A DNA stretch of 64,000 nucleotides from Micromonospora sp. MA102 (GTDB lineage: Bacteria > Actinomycetota > Actinomycetes > Mycobacteriales > Micromonosporaceae): assembly GCF_025460765.1 (NCBI RefSeq), contig NZ_JAMWEG010000011.1, positions 144,654 through 208,653 of the forward strand, given 5' to 3'. Every line of letters begins with the position of its first letter. Position 1 is the first letter of the stretch. The notes under the pieces were generated by a model, which was not told where the DNA came from, did no database searches, and worked only from the letters and a program-made list of their open reading frames with translations. Shown piece by piece: positions 1 to 8,733 of this stretch. The position numbers and the translations under genes were made by a program.

Positions 1-2922
1 CCGTTCCATGTCGTCCTGCAGGGCGCCGACGACGCTGATCGCCCGGTCCCGGCCGATGTTCTCGAACAGGGCGACCGCGTCACGGCGGTGCGCAGAGCCG
101 AGGTTGCGTCCGAGTTCGTCGAGGACGAGCAGCAGCGGCCGGTCCTGCGAGCCGGCAAGCGCGGCCGCGCAGACGAGTTTGACGGCTTTGTCGTCCATCT
201 GGGCGGTGTTGCCGCGCAGCTGGTACGACGACAGTGGTTTCCCTTCGCCGCGTCGCCACCGTGGGGTGATCGCCCACTGCCAAGGCTTCTGCGGGTCTGC
301 TGGTGATTCTGGTTCGGGGAAGTCGAGGGCGCCGCCGTACCCGCCGTACGCCTGGTCGAGGGCGTCGAACTCGTCAGAAACCTGCTTCAGCTTGGCTTTG
401 ATGGCCTTCGCGAGGGTGGCTCGCACTGCGGTCGCCGCGAGTTGGGCCTCCTTCAGGTGGTCTTCGGCGCTCTGCAGTGTCCCGGTGAGTCGTTCTCGTT
501 CGGCGCTAATCTCGTCGAGTTGCTGCCGGTCGATGCTTTCAAGGTCGTCGAGGTGCTGGCCGATGATCCGCAGTACCTGCGGGATGAGCCGGATGTAGGC
601 GCTGAGCCGGCGGTCGCGGCGCTGCTGGTCGACGACTTTCAGCTCCTCGGGCAGCTGCTCCTCGGGGGTGCCCGGCGGGAAACATGCCTGCTGCAGCCGG
701 TCGGTCTGCGCTGCGCACAGGTCGTCCCATTCGGCGACACTGCGTTTCTGCTCCGTTTCGGTGAGGGTGAGCAGGTGCTGTTCCGCGGACGCGGAGGTGC
801 CCGCCCACGCTTCCTGCCGACGTGGCAGGTCCAACTCCGCCCACGCGTCGATTTTCGCCTGCCACTGGTCCTGGTTCTGCTGCAGGTCCCGGCTCAACCG
901 TTCCTTCTCCGCTTTCGCGGCGGCAATCCGCTCGTCGCGGCCGCTCTTCTCCGAGAGCGCCGTCAGGTAAGCCTTCTTGGCATGGGCATGTGGGGCAGCG
1001 AGTTGGTCCAGCTCCTCATCGATCTTCGCGTTCTTCTTCCGTAACTTCCTGACCTGGGAGTCGATCTCGTCGACCTCGAGCGCCGCCTTGGCTCCCTCGA
1101 CCCGCCCGTCAGCACGCTTCTTGGCCCGCTGGGCGTCCCGAACGCTGTCGTCCGCTTCACCGTCGTCAGCGGATGCGGCGGTGAGGGCGTCACGGGCAGC
1201 CTGAATCCGGCCGGCGCGGCCGGTCATGGCTTCTGCGTACCCGGCAATACCATGCACCCCAGCAGCCGTGTCGATCAGTCCACCGGTGCCGGCACGGACC
1301 CGCAGAGCGGTCAGGAACCGGGCCACGGTCACCGCCGCGTTCGCCGCCGCTGGCAGGTCTGGGCCACCCGCGAATCCGTCAGGGTCAGCTTCGACGAGCA
1401 GCGAGCCGGGAACGTCGGTGAGCGCCGCCTGCGCGGCAGTCGCATCGGTGACGACGACCGCATGCCGATACGGCAGCAGCCGTGCTTCCCAGCCAGGGCG
1501 CTGCTCGTCGGTGAGACTGACCACGTCGACAAGCGGGACGGCCTCGGTGAAGCCAGCCGCGCGCAGCGCCTGCACCTGGGCGACCGCAACGTCCTCGCCG
1601 CGTTCTGCGGCGGCCAGCCCCTTACGGGCGTCTTTGACGGCTTGTTCGGTGATGCCTTTGCGGCGTTGCGCGCGGTCAACTGCGGCGTTGGCGTCGCGCA
1701 CCTCTTGCTCGGCCTGGGCGACGGTCCGACCGTCCGCGGCGACCGCCTTCTCCCGTAAAGCGCGGCTACGTGTCGTGAGGAGCTCGATCTGGGCGACGTA
1801 ACCGGTCTGCTCTTTCCGCAGACTGTTCACCTCGGCGTCGATGTCGTTGAACGCCTTCACCCGCTGCCGGTAGCTCTCGTCGAACGCCTTGTCGTCGGTA
1901 AGCTGACCGACTTTGACGTCGGTAGCGTCAATGGCTGCTTGGAGCTCTTTGCGTTTGGCTTCGAGCTGAGCGATGTCATGCCGCAGCTCCGCGTCGGTGG
2001 CCACACCGTCGACGAGGTAGCGGGCGCACCGCGACCGCCAACTGTCGAGCGCGTCGGCCTTTACCGTACGGGCCGCTTCGCGGGCCCGGATCATGTCTTC
2101 GGTGACAGTGACCCGCTCGTCCCACCGCTCGTACTCTTCCTTCGCGGTGTTCGCGGCGAGCGCGGCTTGGTACTGATTCTGCCGGGCCGCCTGTTCGTCG
2201 TCGATCTCGCGGGTCAGGCCGGTCAGCGCACCGATCGCATCGAAAATCCGCTCCGGTGTCAGCTCGTTCAGTGGCTGGGCCAGCAGGTTCGCTGTAGGGC
2301 TGGCTCGCACCGACGTGGACAGGAACGACACGCATCGCACCGTCTGCCCATACAGGGTGCGGGCGAGTTTGTTCGCCCGGATGTCGGTACGACCGTTGCT
2401 GCGTGGCAACTCGTCCCACAAGCCGTCGGCGCTGCTGGCCCGGTCGTTTTCGCTGGCACCGTACGCGACGTGCAGCTGCGGCTTCCACCGCAGTTCGACG
2501 TGGGGTGCCTGCCGGTTGATCCGCAGCCACACCGTCAGCACGTCCGCCTCAAGTTCGGCGAGCGCCCGGGCGGTGGGCGGGACGAACACGCCGACGATGT
2601 AGCCGTGGTCGGCGTTCGCGTGGACGACTTCCTGCCCGGCGAGTTCGGCGGTGAACAGCAGTTCGGCGGCTGCCTGCGCGCCGGATTGCAGCCGCCACTG
2701 CTCGTCGGCGTGTAGCAGGCTGAGGCCGGCGATGAACGACGACTTTCCAGCGCCGTTGGAGTCCGACGGTCCTTGGCCGGCGATGGTGATTAGGCCGCGG
2801 GAGGTGATCGGGACCGGGTGGGTCGACAGCCGGGAGATATTGATCATTTGGATGCCGGCGAGGACCCGCGGTCCGACGATGTCGGTGGCGCCGTCGTCGA
2901 CGGGGTTACCTGCTGCGGTCAA
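1..2922 (-). CDS. SMC-type ATPase of a Wadjet/Mks-like complex (3' end off window)
   Basis: An open minus-strand frame runs from a TTG at 2922 to the left edge (974 codons seen). The TTG overlaps the TGA of the upstream gene as TTGA, which decides the start. Residues 51-62 form a P-loop ending NGAGKSS; compared with the usual GPNGAGKS it carries about three extra residues (GPSDSNGAGKSS). The middle is rich in Ala, Glu, Arg and Gln, as in long coiled coils, and contains a non-coiled, hinge-like part. Near the edge a Walker B (PLLLVLDELGRN) shows that the C-terminal head is reached, so little is missing. This head-coil-hinge-coil-head order is that of SMC/MukB/JetC proteins, which use ATP to extrude or recognise DNA. 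It is the fourth gene of an overlapping operon with kleisin- and KITE-like genes. SMC-type architecture is well supported; the Wadjet assignment is inference. Confidence 0.8.
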   Translation of the reverse strand, partial: MTAAGNPVDDGATDIVGPRVLAGIQMINISRLSTHPVPITSRGLITIAGQGPSDSNGAGKSSFIAGLSLLHADEQWRLQSGAQAAAELLFTAELAGQEVVHANADHGYIVGVFVPPTARALAELEADVLTVWLRINRQAPHVELRWKPQLHVAYGASENDRASSADGLWDELPRSNGRTDIRANKLARTLYGQTVRCVSFLSTSVRASPTANLLAQPLNELTPERIFDAIGALTGLTREIDDEQAARQNQYQAALAANTAKEEYERWDERVTVTEDMIRAREAARTVKADALDSWRSRCARYLVDGVATDAELRHDIAQLEAKRKELQAAIDATDVKVGQLTDDKAFDESYRQRVKAFNDIDAEVNSLRKEQTGYVAQIELLTTRSRALREKAVAADGRTVAQAEQEVRDANAAVDRAQRRKGITEQAVKDARKGLAAAERGEDVAVAQVQALRAAGFTEAVPLVDVVSLTDEQRPGWEARLLPYRHAVVVTDATAAQAALTDVPGSLLVEADPDGFAGGPDLPAAANAAVTVARFLTALRVRAGTGGLIDTAAGVHGIAGYAEAMTGRAGRIQAARDALTAASADDGEADDSVRDAQRAKKRADGRVEGAKAALEVDEIDSQVRKLRKKNAKIDEELDQLAAPHAHAKKAYLTALSEKSGRDERIAAAKAEKERLSRDLQQNQDQWQAKIDAWAELDLPRRQEAWAGTSASAEQHLLTLTETEQKRSVAEWDDLCAAQTDRLQQACFPPGTPEEQLPEELKVVDQQRRDRRLSAYIRLIPQVLRIIGQHLDDLESIDRQQLDEISAERERLTGTLQSAEDHLKEAQLAATAVRATLAKAIKAKLKQVSDEFDALDQAYGGYGGALDFPEPESPADPQKPWQWAITPRWRRGEGKPLSSYQLRGNTAQMDDKAVKLVCAAALAGSQDRPLLLVLDELGRNLGSAHRRDAVALFENIGRDRAISVVGALQDDMER

Positions 2923-3584
2923 CGAATGTTCTCCCTGCTGGCGGTGCGGTTGCGGCGTTCACGGATTGCGGCGGCGAGCGGATGGTTCGGGGCGGCGGCG
3001 AGGATCAACTGTTCCTGCAGCCGGGCCCGAGCGGCCGGGGTCAGGCGCAACAGTTGCGGGCCGGGCACGTATCCACCTTCGGCGTCGGCGCGGTCGCGGA
3101 CCCGGGTGAGCAGCCCGGCGGCGACGAGTTTGCTCGCTGCGGCTTTTGCGGCGACCGCCGGGAGTTTGCTGGCCTTCAGGATGTCGGCCTCGGTGGTCGG
3201 GTACGGGCTCGTCCAGTTGTCGGGAGCGAGGCGTTCCTCGCTGCGGGCGATCGCGACCGAGTAGATGAGCACGAGAGCGAGCACGGCTCGCTCGACGGTG
3301 GTCAGTGGCTGCCAGCCGGCGGCGGTGAGCTGCGCGGCAACTGTGTCGTCGAATCCGGAGGTGAACCGCAGCCCGTCGACCTGGACGAGGACCCGGCCGG
3401 TGTGGCGCAGCAGTTGCTCGAGTCGGTCCCGGCTGGTCGGGTCCTGCAACGCGTGCAGTTCCTGCCGGTGGACGGGCTCGCGGCTGTGCTCCAGCAGGGC
3501 GTACGCCGCTTCGACGTGTTCGCGCTGCCGGTCGGTCAGGGTCGCAAGGACGGAGTCGAACAGCGGGTTCTGGTTGCGGTTCAC
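2919..3584 (-). CDS. KITE/MukE-like winged-helix subunit (JetB-like), 221 aa
   Basis: This 221-aa protein lies directly before the SMC gene with a 4-bp stop/start overlap at each end (its ATG at 3584 against the previous stop, its TGA against the SMC TTG), so the genes are probably translationally coupled. The sequence is mostly helical, with a winged-helix-like stretch in the middle (TTEADILKASKLPA, then KLVAAGLLTRV) followed by a short beta-type segment. MukE, MksE and JetB are small tandem winged-helix proteins encoded between kleisin and SMC genes and bind the kleisin. Size, position and helix-wing pattern fit that role. I see no catalytic motif. Sequence identity to a named family is not established by eye; the assignment rests on context. 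Confidence 0.6.
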   Translation of the reverse strand: MNRNQNPLFDSVLATLTDRQREHVEAAYALLEHSREPVHRQELHALQDPTSRDRLEQLLRHTGRVLVQVDGLRFTSGFDDTVAAQLTAAGWQPLTTVERAVLALVLIYSVAIARSEERLAPDNWTSPYPTTEADILKASKLPAVAAKAAASKLVAAGLLTRVRDRADAEGGYVPGPQLLRLTPAARARLQEQLILAAAPNHPLAAAIRERRNRTASRENIR

Positions 3585-4129
3585 GGCGCCTCCCCTCCGC
3601 CTGGATCAGACTTCGGCTGGGGGTCGGGGATCATCCGCCACAGTTCTCGGAGCGTGGACAGCTCCAGCGACCCCCACCCGGTGACGCGAGGCCCCAGCCG
3701 GACCCGGTCGGCCGTCTGCAGCACCCACCGGGACGCTTCCAGCCGGCGCAGGCTGGCGGACAGCAGCTTGCGCCGGCTGGCCCGGTCCCGGCCTGGGGTG
3801 AGCTGCTGTAGCACTTGGTCGACGTCAGTAAGATCGGCCAGCTGGCCCGGCCACAAGTCGGTGCCCGGGTCCGGCCAGCAGCAGCGCAGGCAGGCGGCGA
3901 ACACTCGTAGCGTGCCGGCCGAATCCTGTAGCGTCGCCGGTTCCTGTCGGTACTCGGCGAGGACCTCCGGCGCAGCACTTGGCGGCAGGTTCGGCAGGAA
4001 CCACACTGACTGGGCGTCCGGCTCGACCAGGCGCCGCATCCCTGCTGGGGATGGGCTGCCTGCGGGTGCCTGTTGCGGGCCGCCGGAGCGGATCTTCGCC
4101 CACCACAGTGCGGTGTCGTGTTCGTTCAC
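3581..4129 (-). CDS. Small helical protein between kleisin-like and KITE-like genes, 182 aa
   Basis: The GTG at 4129 overlaps the kleisin-like stop as GTGA, and the gene's own stop overlaps the next ATG, so all four genes of this operon are coupled. An in-frame extension upstream to 4297 lies inside the kleisin gene and is rejected. The protein begins with a Trp-rich, Pro-rich segment (ALWWAKI, then VWFLPNLPP). It ends in a winged-helix-like part: helices (RRKLLSASLRRLEASRWV) and a short wing (VRLGPRVTGWG). A second small winged-helix subunit would fit a complex with two different KITE proteins, as in Smc-ScpAB variants and some Wadjet types. The function is inferred from position only; the family was not recognised. 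Confidence 0.6.
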   Translation of the reverse strand: MNEHDTALWWAKIRSGGPQQAPAGSPSPAGMRRLVEPDAQSVWFLPNLPPSAAPEVLAEYRQEPATLQDSAGTLRVFAACLRCCWPDPGTDLWPGQLADLTDVDQVLQQLTPGRDRASRRKLLSASLRRLEASRWVLQTADRVRLGPRVTGWGSLELSTLRELWRMIPDPQPKSDPGGGEAP

Positions 4130-5361
4130 GCCGGCGCCTCCGCCGGTGTCCGGCGCCTGAACCAGCCGTCGGTGACCCAGGTCAGGTCTCCGACCACGTT
4201 GATCCGCAGCCCGTCCCCCCAGGTCAGCAGGTAAGGCAGCTCGGGTCGCAAGCCGATCGCGGTCAAGTCCGACAGCACCCGACGGCCGGCCGCCCAATCC
4301 CCGGCCGTGTCCAACAGCTCGGCGACGGTGACCTCGTCGCGGCCGGCCAGCAGCTCCTCCGCCCGGGTGGCAAGCAGTTCCGCCTCCATATCGGCACCGA
4401 CCTGTTCAGCGCCTGGTTCATCGTCAATCCGCGGCCGAGGCGGCGGTGTCCGCCCCGTCTCGGTCCGCAACCCTTCTTCGACCGCGTCGAGCAGGTCGTC
4501 AACGGTGAAGTGCGGATTCGGCGCGTCGAACAGCAACCCGTCCAGCGCGGCCGCAAGCTCGACGGCGGTGGCGTCGCGGGCGAAGCTGCGCCACTTCTCC
4601 GCTGGCAACAGCCCCAACGCCCGGGTTCGGCCGGCCCGGTCGATCAGTCGCCGCGCCGCGGCGTTCACCGCGTCCCGATACGCGGCCAACGCCATCCGCA
4701 GCTGCGTGCACTCTGGCAACAGCTGCGGCCACTTCTCCGTCGCCAGGTTGTGGAAGACCGTCGCCTTGTCGATGAGTTCGCTGTTGCCGAGCATTGGCTG
4801 CGCCGAGGCTCGCAACGATTCGACCGTCCCGGACTTCGCCATCTGCATGATGGGGTTCGCCAGCAGCCGGAACACGTTCGCCAGGTCCTGCAGCTGCGCT
4901 TGGGCCTGCTCGAGGGTGGTATCGGCGTCCTCGATCGAGAGCCGGGCGATCGACAGCATCTGGTGCAGCTCGCCGAGGCCGCCGGTCTGCGCCAGCCGGC
5001 GCAGGAACAGCAGCATCACGTACGGCGCGAACGCCGCCTGGTAGAACATTTCGTTCGGTCGCTCGTTGACTTTGGTAACCGCTCGATAGGAGCGCAGCAC
5101 CTCGAACCGGCGCCGGACCGCGACGGGCGAGGTGTCTCCGCACGCAGCGATCACCTGCTCCACCGTTAAGCCGGCCGGGCCCGCGGACGCGAATGCGTTC
5201 AGGATCAGCTCGTCGACGCGAACGAGCGCCGGGTCGTCGACCATCTGGTTCGCGTCGCGGGCCAGAACGGCGAACACCTGCCGGTAGAGCGCAAGCACGG
5301 CGGAATCAGCAGCGTGCTCCTCAAATGGCAGCTCTGCGATCTCGGTCACCAGTTGGTGCAT
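4126..5361 (-). CDS. Kleisin-like subunit (MukF/JetA-like), 411 aa
   Basis: First gene of the four-gene SMC operon. The ATG at 5361 is preceded by a G-rich Shine-Dalgarno-like run (GAGGGGGG) at a usable distance. Residues 50-110 look like a winged helix (DELILNAFASAGPAGLTVEQ, then AVRRRFEVLRSYRAVTKV). A long helical middle part follows, with heptad-like stretches at 140-180 (TTLEQAQAQLQDLANVF). An acidic linker near 310-345 leads to a C-terminal region with a second wing-like fold (LPYLLTWGDGLRINVVGDLT). N-terminal winged helix, helical bundle and C-terminal winged helix is the MukF/MksF/JetA order; such proteins close the ring between the two SMC heads. I saw no catalytic residues. The identification is by architecture and operon position, not by a recognised family signature. 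Confidence 0.6.
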   Translation of the reverse strand: MHQLVTEIAELPFEEHAADSAVLALYRQVFAVLARDANQMVDDPALVRVDELILNAFASAGPAGLTVEQVIAACGDTSPVAVRRRFEVLRSYRAVTKVNERPNEMFYQAAFAPYVMLLFLRRLAQTGGLGELHQMLSIARLSIEDADTTLEQAQAQLQDLANVFRLLANPIMQMAKSGTVESLRASAQPMLGNSELIDKATVFHNLATEKWPQLLPECTQLRMALAAYRDAVNAAARRLIDRAGRTRALGLLPAEKWRSFARDATAVELAAALDGLLFDAPNPHFTVDDLLDAVEEGLRTETGRTPPPRPRIDDEPGAEQVGADMEAELLATRAEELLAGRDEVTVAELLDTAGDWAAGRRVLSDLTAIGLRPELPYLLTWGDGLRINVVGDLTWVTDGWFRRRTPAEAPA

Positions 5362-5730
5362 CCGTTGCCCCCCTCGGATCGGGTGCCGGGGCGGGCTGAA
5401 GTGATCGTCGGCGCCTCCAAGAGGCCGGTGGCCTCGGCGGTTACGGTTCTCGCCGGCCGCGAGCCGCTTGGAGCTGGGTCCTCAGGCCTCGGCTGATCGA
5501 CGGCATGTGCCCGGGACCGCCGTGGCCGGCATAGCTGACCGCGCGCGAGGGTTACTACCAGCGCGCTCCGGGTCACCGGAGGATTGTGCATTGCCATCGA
5601 TAACACAGTCCTCCCCCGCTCAGCCAGATCACACTGCCGCGTCGCCACGAGAGGCGACACCCGCAACCGTGGTACTCGCGCATCATCTCGGTCTGGAGCC
5701 TTTGCGCGGCCAGCTTGGCGCCCTGTCGGC
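5362..5730. other. Intergenic gap between the SMC operon and sbcC
   Basis: This is the only sizeable break in the otherwise overlapping minus-strand array from 14885 to the left edge. Open frames here are GC-rich shadows without protein-like composition. The gap contains an imperfect inverted repeat at 5578-5614. It probably holds the terminator of the upstream genes and the promoter of the SMC operon; no clear -35/-10 pair was found. Confidence 0.5.
5578..5614. promoter_or_regulatory. Inverted repeat, candidate operator or terminator
   Basis: Arms 5578-5588 (ggaggattgtg) and 5604-5614 (cacagtcctcc) pair over 11 positions with one T/C difference that still allows a G:U pair in RNA. The 15-nt loop is AT-richer than its surroundings. 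It lies between sbcC and the kleisin-like gene. There is no clear T-tract, so an operator or an RNA hairpin is as likely as a terminator. Confidence 0.35.
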
Positions 5731-8700
5731 CTATTCAAGCAGGCCACGACCAAGGTCATCGTTGATGATCCTCTCTCGTTCCGAGGCGTCGGCCCAGTGC
5801 GCGTGACTACTTGTCAGGGACTTCTCCACGACTAGTACATGTTCAGCGTTCTCGGTGATGGAACGCATGTGGCTGATCACCGTGACCAGCCGGCCGGTTG
5901 TGCTGTGGTCGGTCAGCGTATTGAGGGCATCGCGCAGGAAGGTGGTGTCAAGGGTGCCGAAGCCCTCGTCGAGGAAGAGCGCTTCGACGTGGCCGGTCGC
6001 ACGGCTGGCGAGTTCGACTACGGCGAGCGCCAGGGCGAGGCTGGCGAGAAACGTTTCGCCGCCGGAGAGCGTCTTAACATCTCGGGCAGCCATGGTGTCC
6101 ATATCGATGATCCGGAAGTCGGCCGCGAACCTGTAGCGGCCACCGGAGATCGAGAGCAGGATCTCGCTTGCCTGGTGAAGCAGCGCTTGGAGGCGCCGGC
6201 TGACAGCGTCAGCGATGAACTTGCCCTCGGCCAGCACTACCGACAGTTGTGCAAGAACATCGACTGTGCCAGCCGCAGCATCAATCCGCTCCTGCAACGC
6301 GTTCACCACGGGGAGTTCCTCCCGGGCGCGCTCGATCTGCCTTTTCAGGTTCTGGACCGTACCGTGGGCGGCGAGGTATTGCTGCTCAAGTTCTTCTTCG
6401 CCGGCGGCACCAGCCGAATGGCAGGCAAGGCCGATGGCCTCTCCGGCAGCCTTCTCGGCACGCTGCTGTTCGTCGATTTTTACGGCGCAGATGCCGAGGA
6501 GTTCCTTTGCCTGAGCGAGAAGATCAGCAGCCCAGTGCGCCTGCGTGTCGAGGTCTACGTGCGCGGCGGGCGCGGCCGCCGGTTCTTCGAGCCCGAATGC
6601 TCCTGCGGCGTCCTTAACCCGCTGCGCCAGGGTCAAGAGCTTGTCTCGCAGCGTCGCCGCCGGCTTGGTGATCTTCTTTGCGTAGGTCGTCTCCAGCGCC
6701 GCGCTCCGCGAGCGCAGGCCGGCGAGCGCTTGTTCGGCGCCGGTCCGTCGGCCGGCCAGTTCCTGAAGAAGTCGCTGATGGGCTTCGGCTGCTGCCTTCT
6801 GTTGCTGGACTTCCGCGACGTCCAGGGGTGTGGCGAGAGTGAAGCGGGCGGGTAGGCGGCTGGCCGCCTCGTCGATCGATTGGCGCAAGGCGACGTTGTC
6901 GCGTCGCTGCTCCTGATGGGCAGACATGCGCTTGGCGTGGGCCTCTGAGAGGGTGACGAATTCGGTTCTGGCGGCGGTCACGGTATCGCGGGTGTCGTCC
7001 CGAATCTTTCCGGCGCGCTCGACGTCCTGCTGCGCTTTGGCAGCGTCATCGGTCACCAGTTTGAGGATCTGCTCGTCGGTTTCCGACAGGTCGGCGTCTC
7101 CAACGACTTCCTGAAGGCTGATGAGCGCTTCACTGAGCAGGCTCTCGGCTGTGGTCACGCTCTGCTGGGCGGCAGGCAGGTTGTCTCGTTTCAGGGTTTC
7201 CACCCGGGCGGCCGCTACGGCGGCCGCCCGACCCGTCTTCTCCGCCCGGACTCGGGCTTTCTTGTGGGCGTCGTCGGCGGCGGTGAGGTCGGGTGCGATC
7301 GGTGCGGTGAAGTCGGCAGGCAGGGGACGAGTACAGATGAGGCATGGCGCGCCGGGTTCGAGGTCCGCGGCGGCGTGCGCTGCGGCGTTCGCCTTCAGCA
7401 GCGCGCGGTGCGTTTGTTCGCTCTCGCTCCGGTTGTGCTCGGCCTCTCCTGCGATACCCGCCGCTTCTCTTGCCTTGGCCATGGCGGTGCCGAGAGCCTC
7501 TTCCGTCGTGGCGAGTTCTGCGCGTGCCTTCTCTAGGTCTGCGGCGGCTCGGCGCCAGATCCTCAGTCGTTCGACGGCCTTGTGCTGCCGATCCTGGGCT
7601 CGTTTGAACGCCGTTTCCGCGTCTACATGCGTCTTGTTGGCCACCGCGACGGCTCGCTCAAGATCCGCCAGGCTCTGTTGCACGCCTTGTAGCCGGAGCT
7701 GCTCGACGGCAAGGGCTTCGGCGTCCTCCGTAAGCTGCCGGTGGCGTTTCCGCTGCTGGGGTAGCTGTTCGGCGAGGTATTTCAGAGTGCTGATCGTCGT
7801 GGCGGTGCCGGCCACATTCCCGCCGTACTGCTCGGCCTGTGTGAGCTGACCTTGTAGGAGGTCTTGCTCGATCTGCAGTTGGTGGGTCAGTTGGTTGATG
7901 TCGACGCGCTGGCCGTTGAGCGTCTGAGCCTGCGACGCCAAGGCGTGTAGCTGGTCGGCGGCGCCGGCAGGAACTGCGGCCGCCAGGGATTCCTTCAGCT
8001 GGGCCAGCGTGCTGACCGCCCCGGCGGCTCGTCGCTGTTCGGCACGCGCATCAGCGATGGCGGCCCGAGCATTCTGGAGATGTTCCAGGCCCTGCTGCTG
8101 CACGCTGTGCTGTTCGGCTGCGGCGGCCAGCGCCGCGGCCGGGTCGTCGAGGAACCTCCTGCGGTGCAGCTGGTACTCGTTGAGCCGGTCTTTGAGGCGC
8201 ACCTGAAGGGTTCGGGCGTGCTCGCGGACCTGGCCCAGTTGCTCAAGACCGAGGACGGAGTCGAGGACTTTGCCTCGGTCACGGTCGCTCATGCGCAGCA
8301 GCTCCTGGAAGCGGCCCTGGGGCAGGACCACGGCACGTAGAAAGGTGTCGCAGTCGAGCCCGACAATCCGCCGGATCTCTGCGGTGACCTGCCTGGCCCC
8401 GGTGGTTAGGGCGCCGGTGTCGAGGCAGGTCAGCCGGTGCACTGACGTGGCGGTGTGACGGCTGACGGACCGTGATACCTGCCATCGGCGGCTGCCGACG
8501 GTGAACGTGAGTTCGACGGCGAGGGTGCCGTCACCGCCGTCGGCGACCAACGGGGATGCGGTGGCGGCGTAGGTGCATCGGTTGTAGAGGGCGTAGCAGA
8601 TCGCTTCCAGGATCGTCGATTTCCCGGCACCGGTATCGCCGACTATCGCGATGAAGCGCTTGTCGGTGAAGTCAATGGTCTGCTTCGCGGTGTAGGTGCC

Positions 8701-8733
8701 CAGGCCGCAGAAGGTCAGTGTCTGTGGTCTCAT
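5731..8733 (-). CDS. sbcC: SbcC-like nuclease-complex ATPase (Rad50 family), 1000 aa
   Basis: Residues 1-40 carry the Rad50/SbcC head start (FCGLGTY, then Walker A VGDTGAGKST at 31-40). Long coiled coils follow, with a zinc-hook CxxC (CLIC) near 463-466. The C-terminal head shows the ABC signature LSGGETFLASLALALA and Walker B ALFLDEGFGTLD around 890-930. Length and order match SbcC (about 1000 aa), the ATPase that with SbcD forms a complex cutting DNA hairpins and protein-blocked ends. The ATG at 8733 overlaps the sbcD stop (ATGA), the usual sbcD-sbcC coupling. What is odd is the setting: sbcCD here follows a helicase and a Cas4-like nuclease gene in one array, which suggests an accessory rather than a housekeeping copy. 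Confidence 0.93.
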   Translation of the reverse strand: MRPQTLTFCGLGTYTAKQTIDFTDKRFIAIVGDTGAGKSTILEAICYALYNRCTYAATASPLVADGGDGTLAVELTFTVGSRRWQVSRSVSRHTATSVHRLTCLDTGALTTGARQVTAEIRRIVGLDCDTFLRAVVLPQGRFQELLRMSDRDRGKVLDSVLGLEQLGQVREHARTLQVRLKDRLNEYQLHRRRFLDDPAAALAAAAEQHSVQQQGLEHLQNARAAIADARAEQRRAAGAVSTLAQLKESLAAAVPAGAADQLHALASQAQTLNGQRVDINQLTHQLQIEQDLLQGQLTQAEQYGGNVAGTATTISTLKYLAEQLPQQRKRHRQLTEDAEALAVEQLRLQGVQQSLADLERAVAVANKTHVDAETAFKRAQDRQHKAVERLRIWRRAAADLEKARAELATTEEALGTAMAKAREAAGIAGEAEHNRSESEQTHRALLKANAAAHAAADLEPGAPCLICTRPLPADFTAPIAPDLTAADDAHKKARVRAEKTGRAAAVAAARVETLKRDNLPAAQQSVTTAESLLSEALISLQEVVGDADLSETDEQILKLVTDDAAKAQQDVERAGKIRDDTRDTVTAARTEFVTLSEAHAKRMSAHQEQRRDNVALRQSIDEAASRLPARFTLATPLDVAEVQQQKAAAEAHQRLLQELAGRRTGAEQALAGLRSRSAALETTYAKKITKPAATLRDKLLTLAQRVKDAAGAFGLEEPAAAPAAHVDLDTQAHWAADLLAQAKELLGICAVKIDEQQRAEKAAGEAIGLACHSAGAAGEEELEQQYLAAHGTVQNLKRQIERAREELPVVNALQERIDAAAGTVDVLAQLSVVLAEGKFIADAVSRRLQALLHQASEILLSISGGRYRFAADFRIIDMDTMAARDVKTLSGGETFLASLALALAVVELASRATGHVEALFLDEGFGTLDTTFLRDALNTLTDHSTTGRLVTVISHMRSITENAEHVLVVEKSLTSSHAHWADASERERIINDDLGRGLLE

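Noticed and set aside
5346..5759. Minus-strand frame across the gap between sbcC and the kleisin-like gene
   Set aside because: Arg/Pro/Thr-rich without secondary-structure pattern and overlapping both neighbours.
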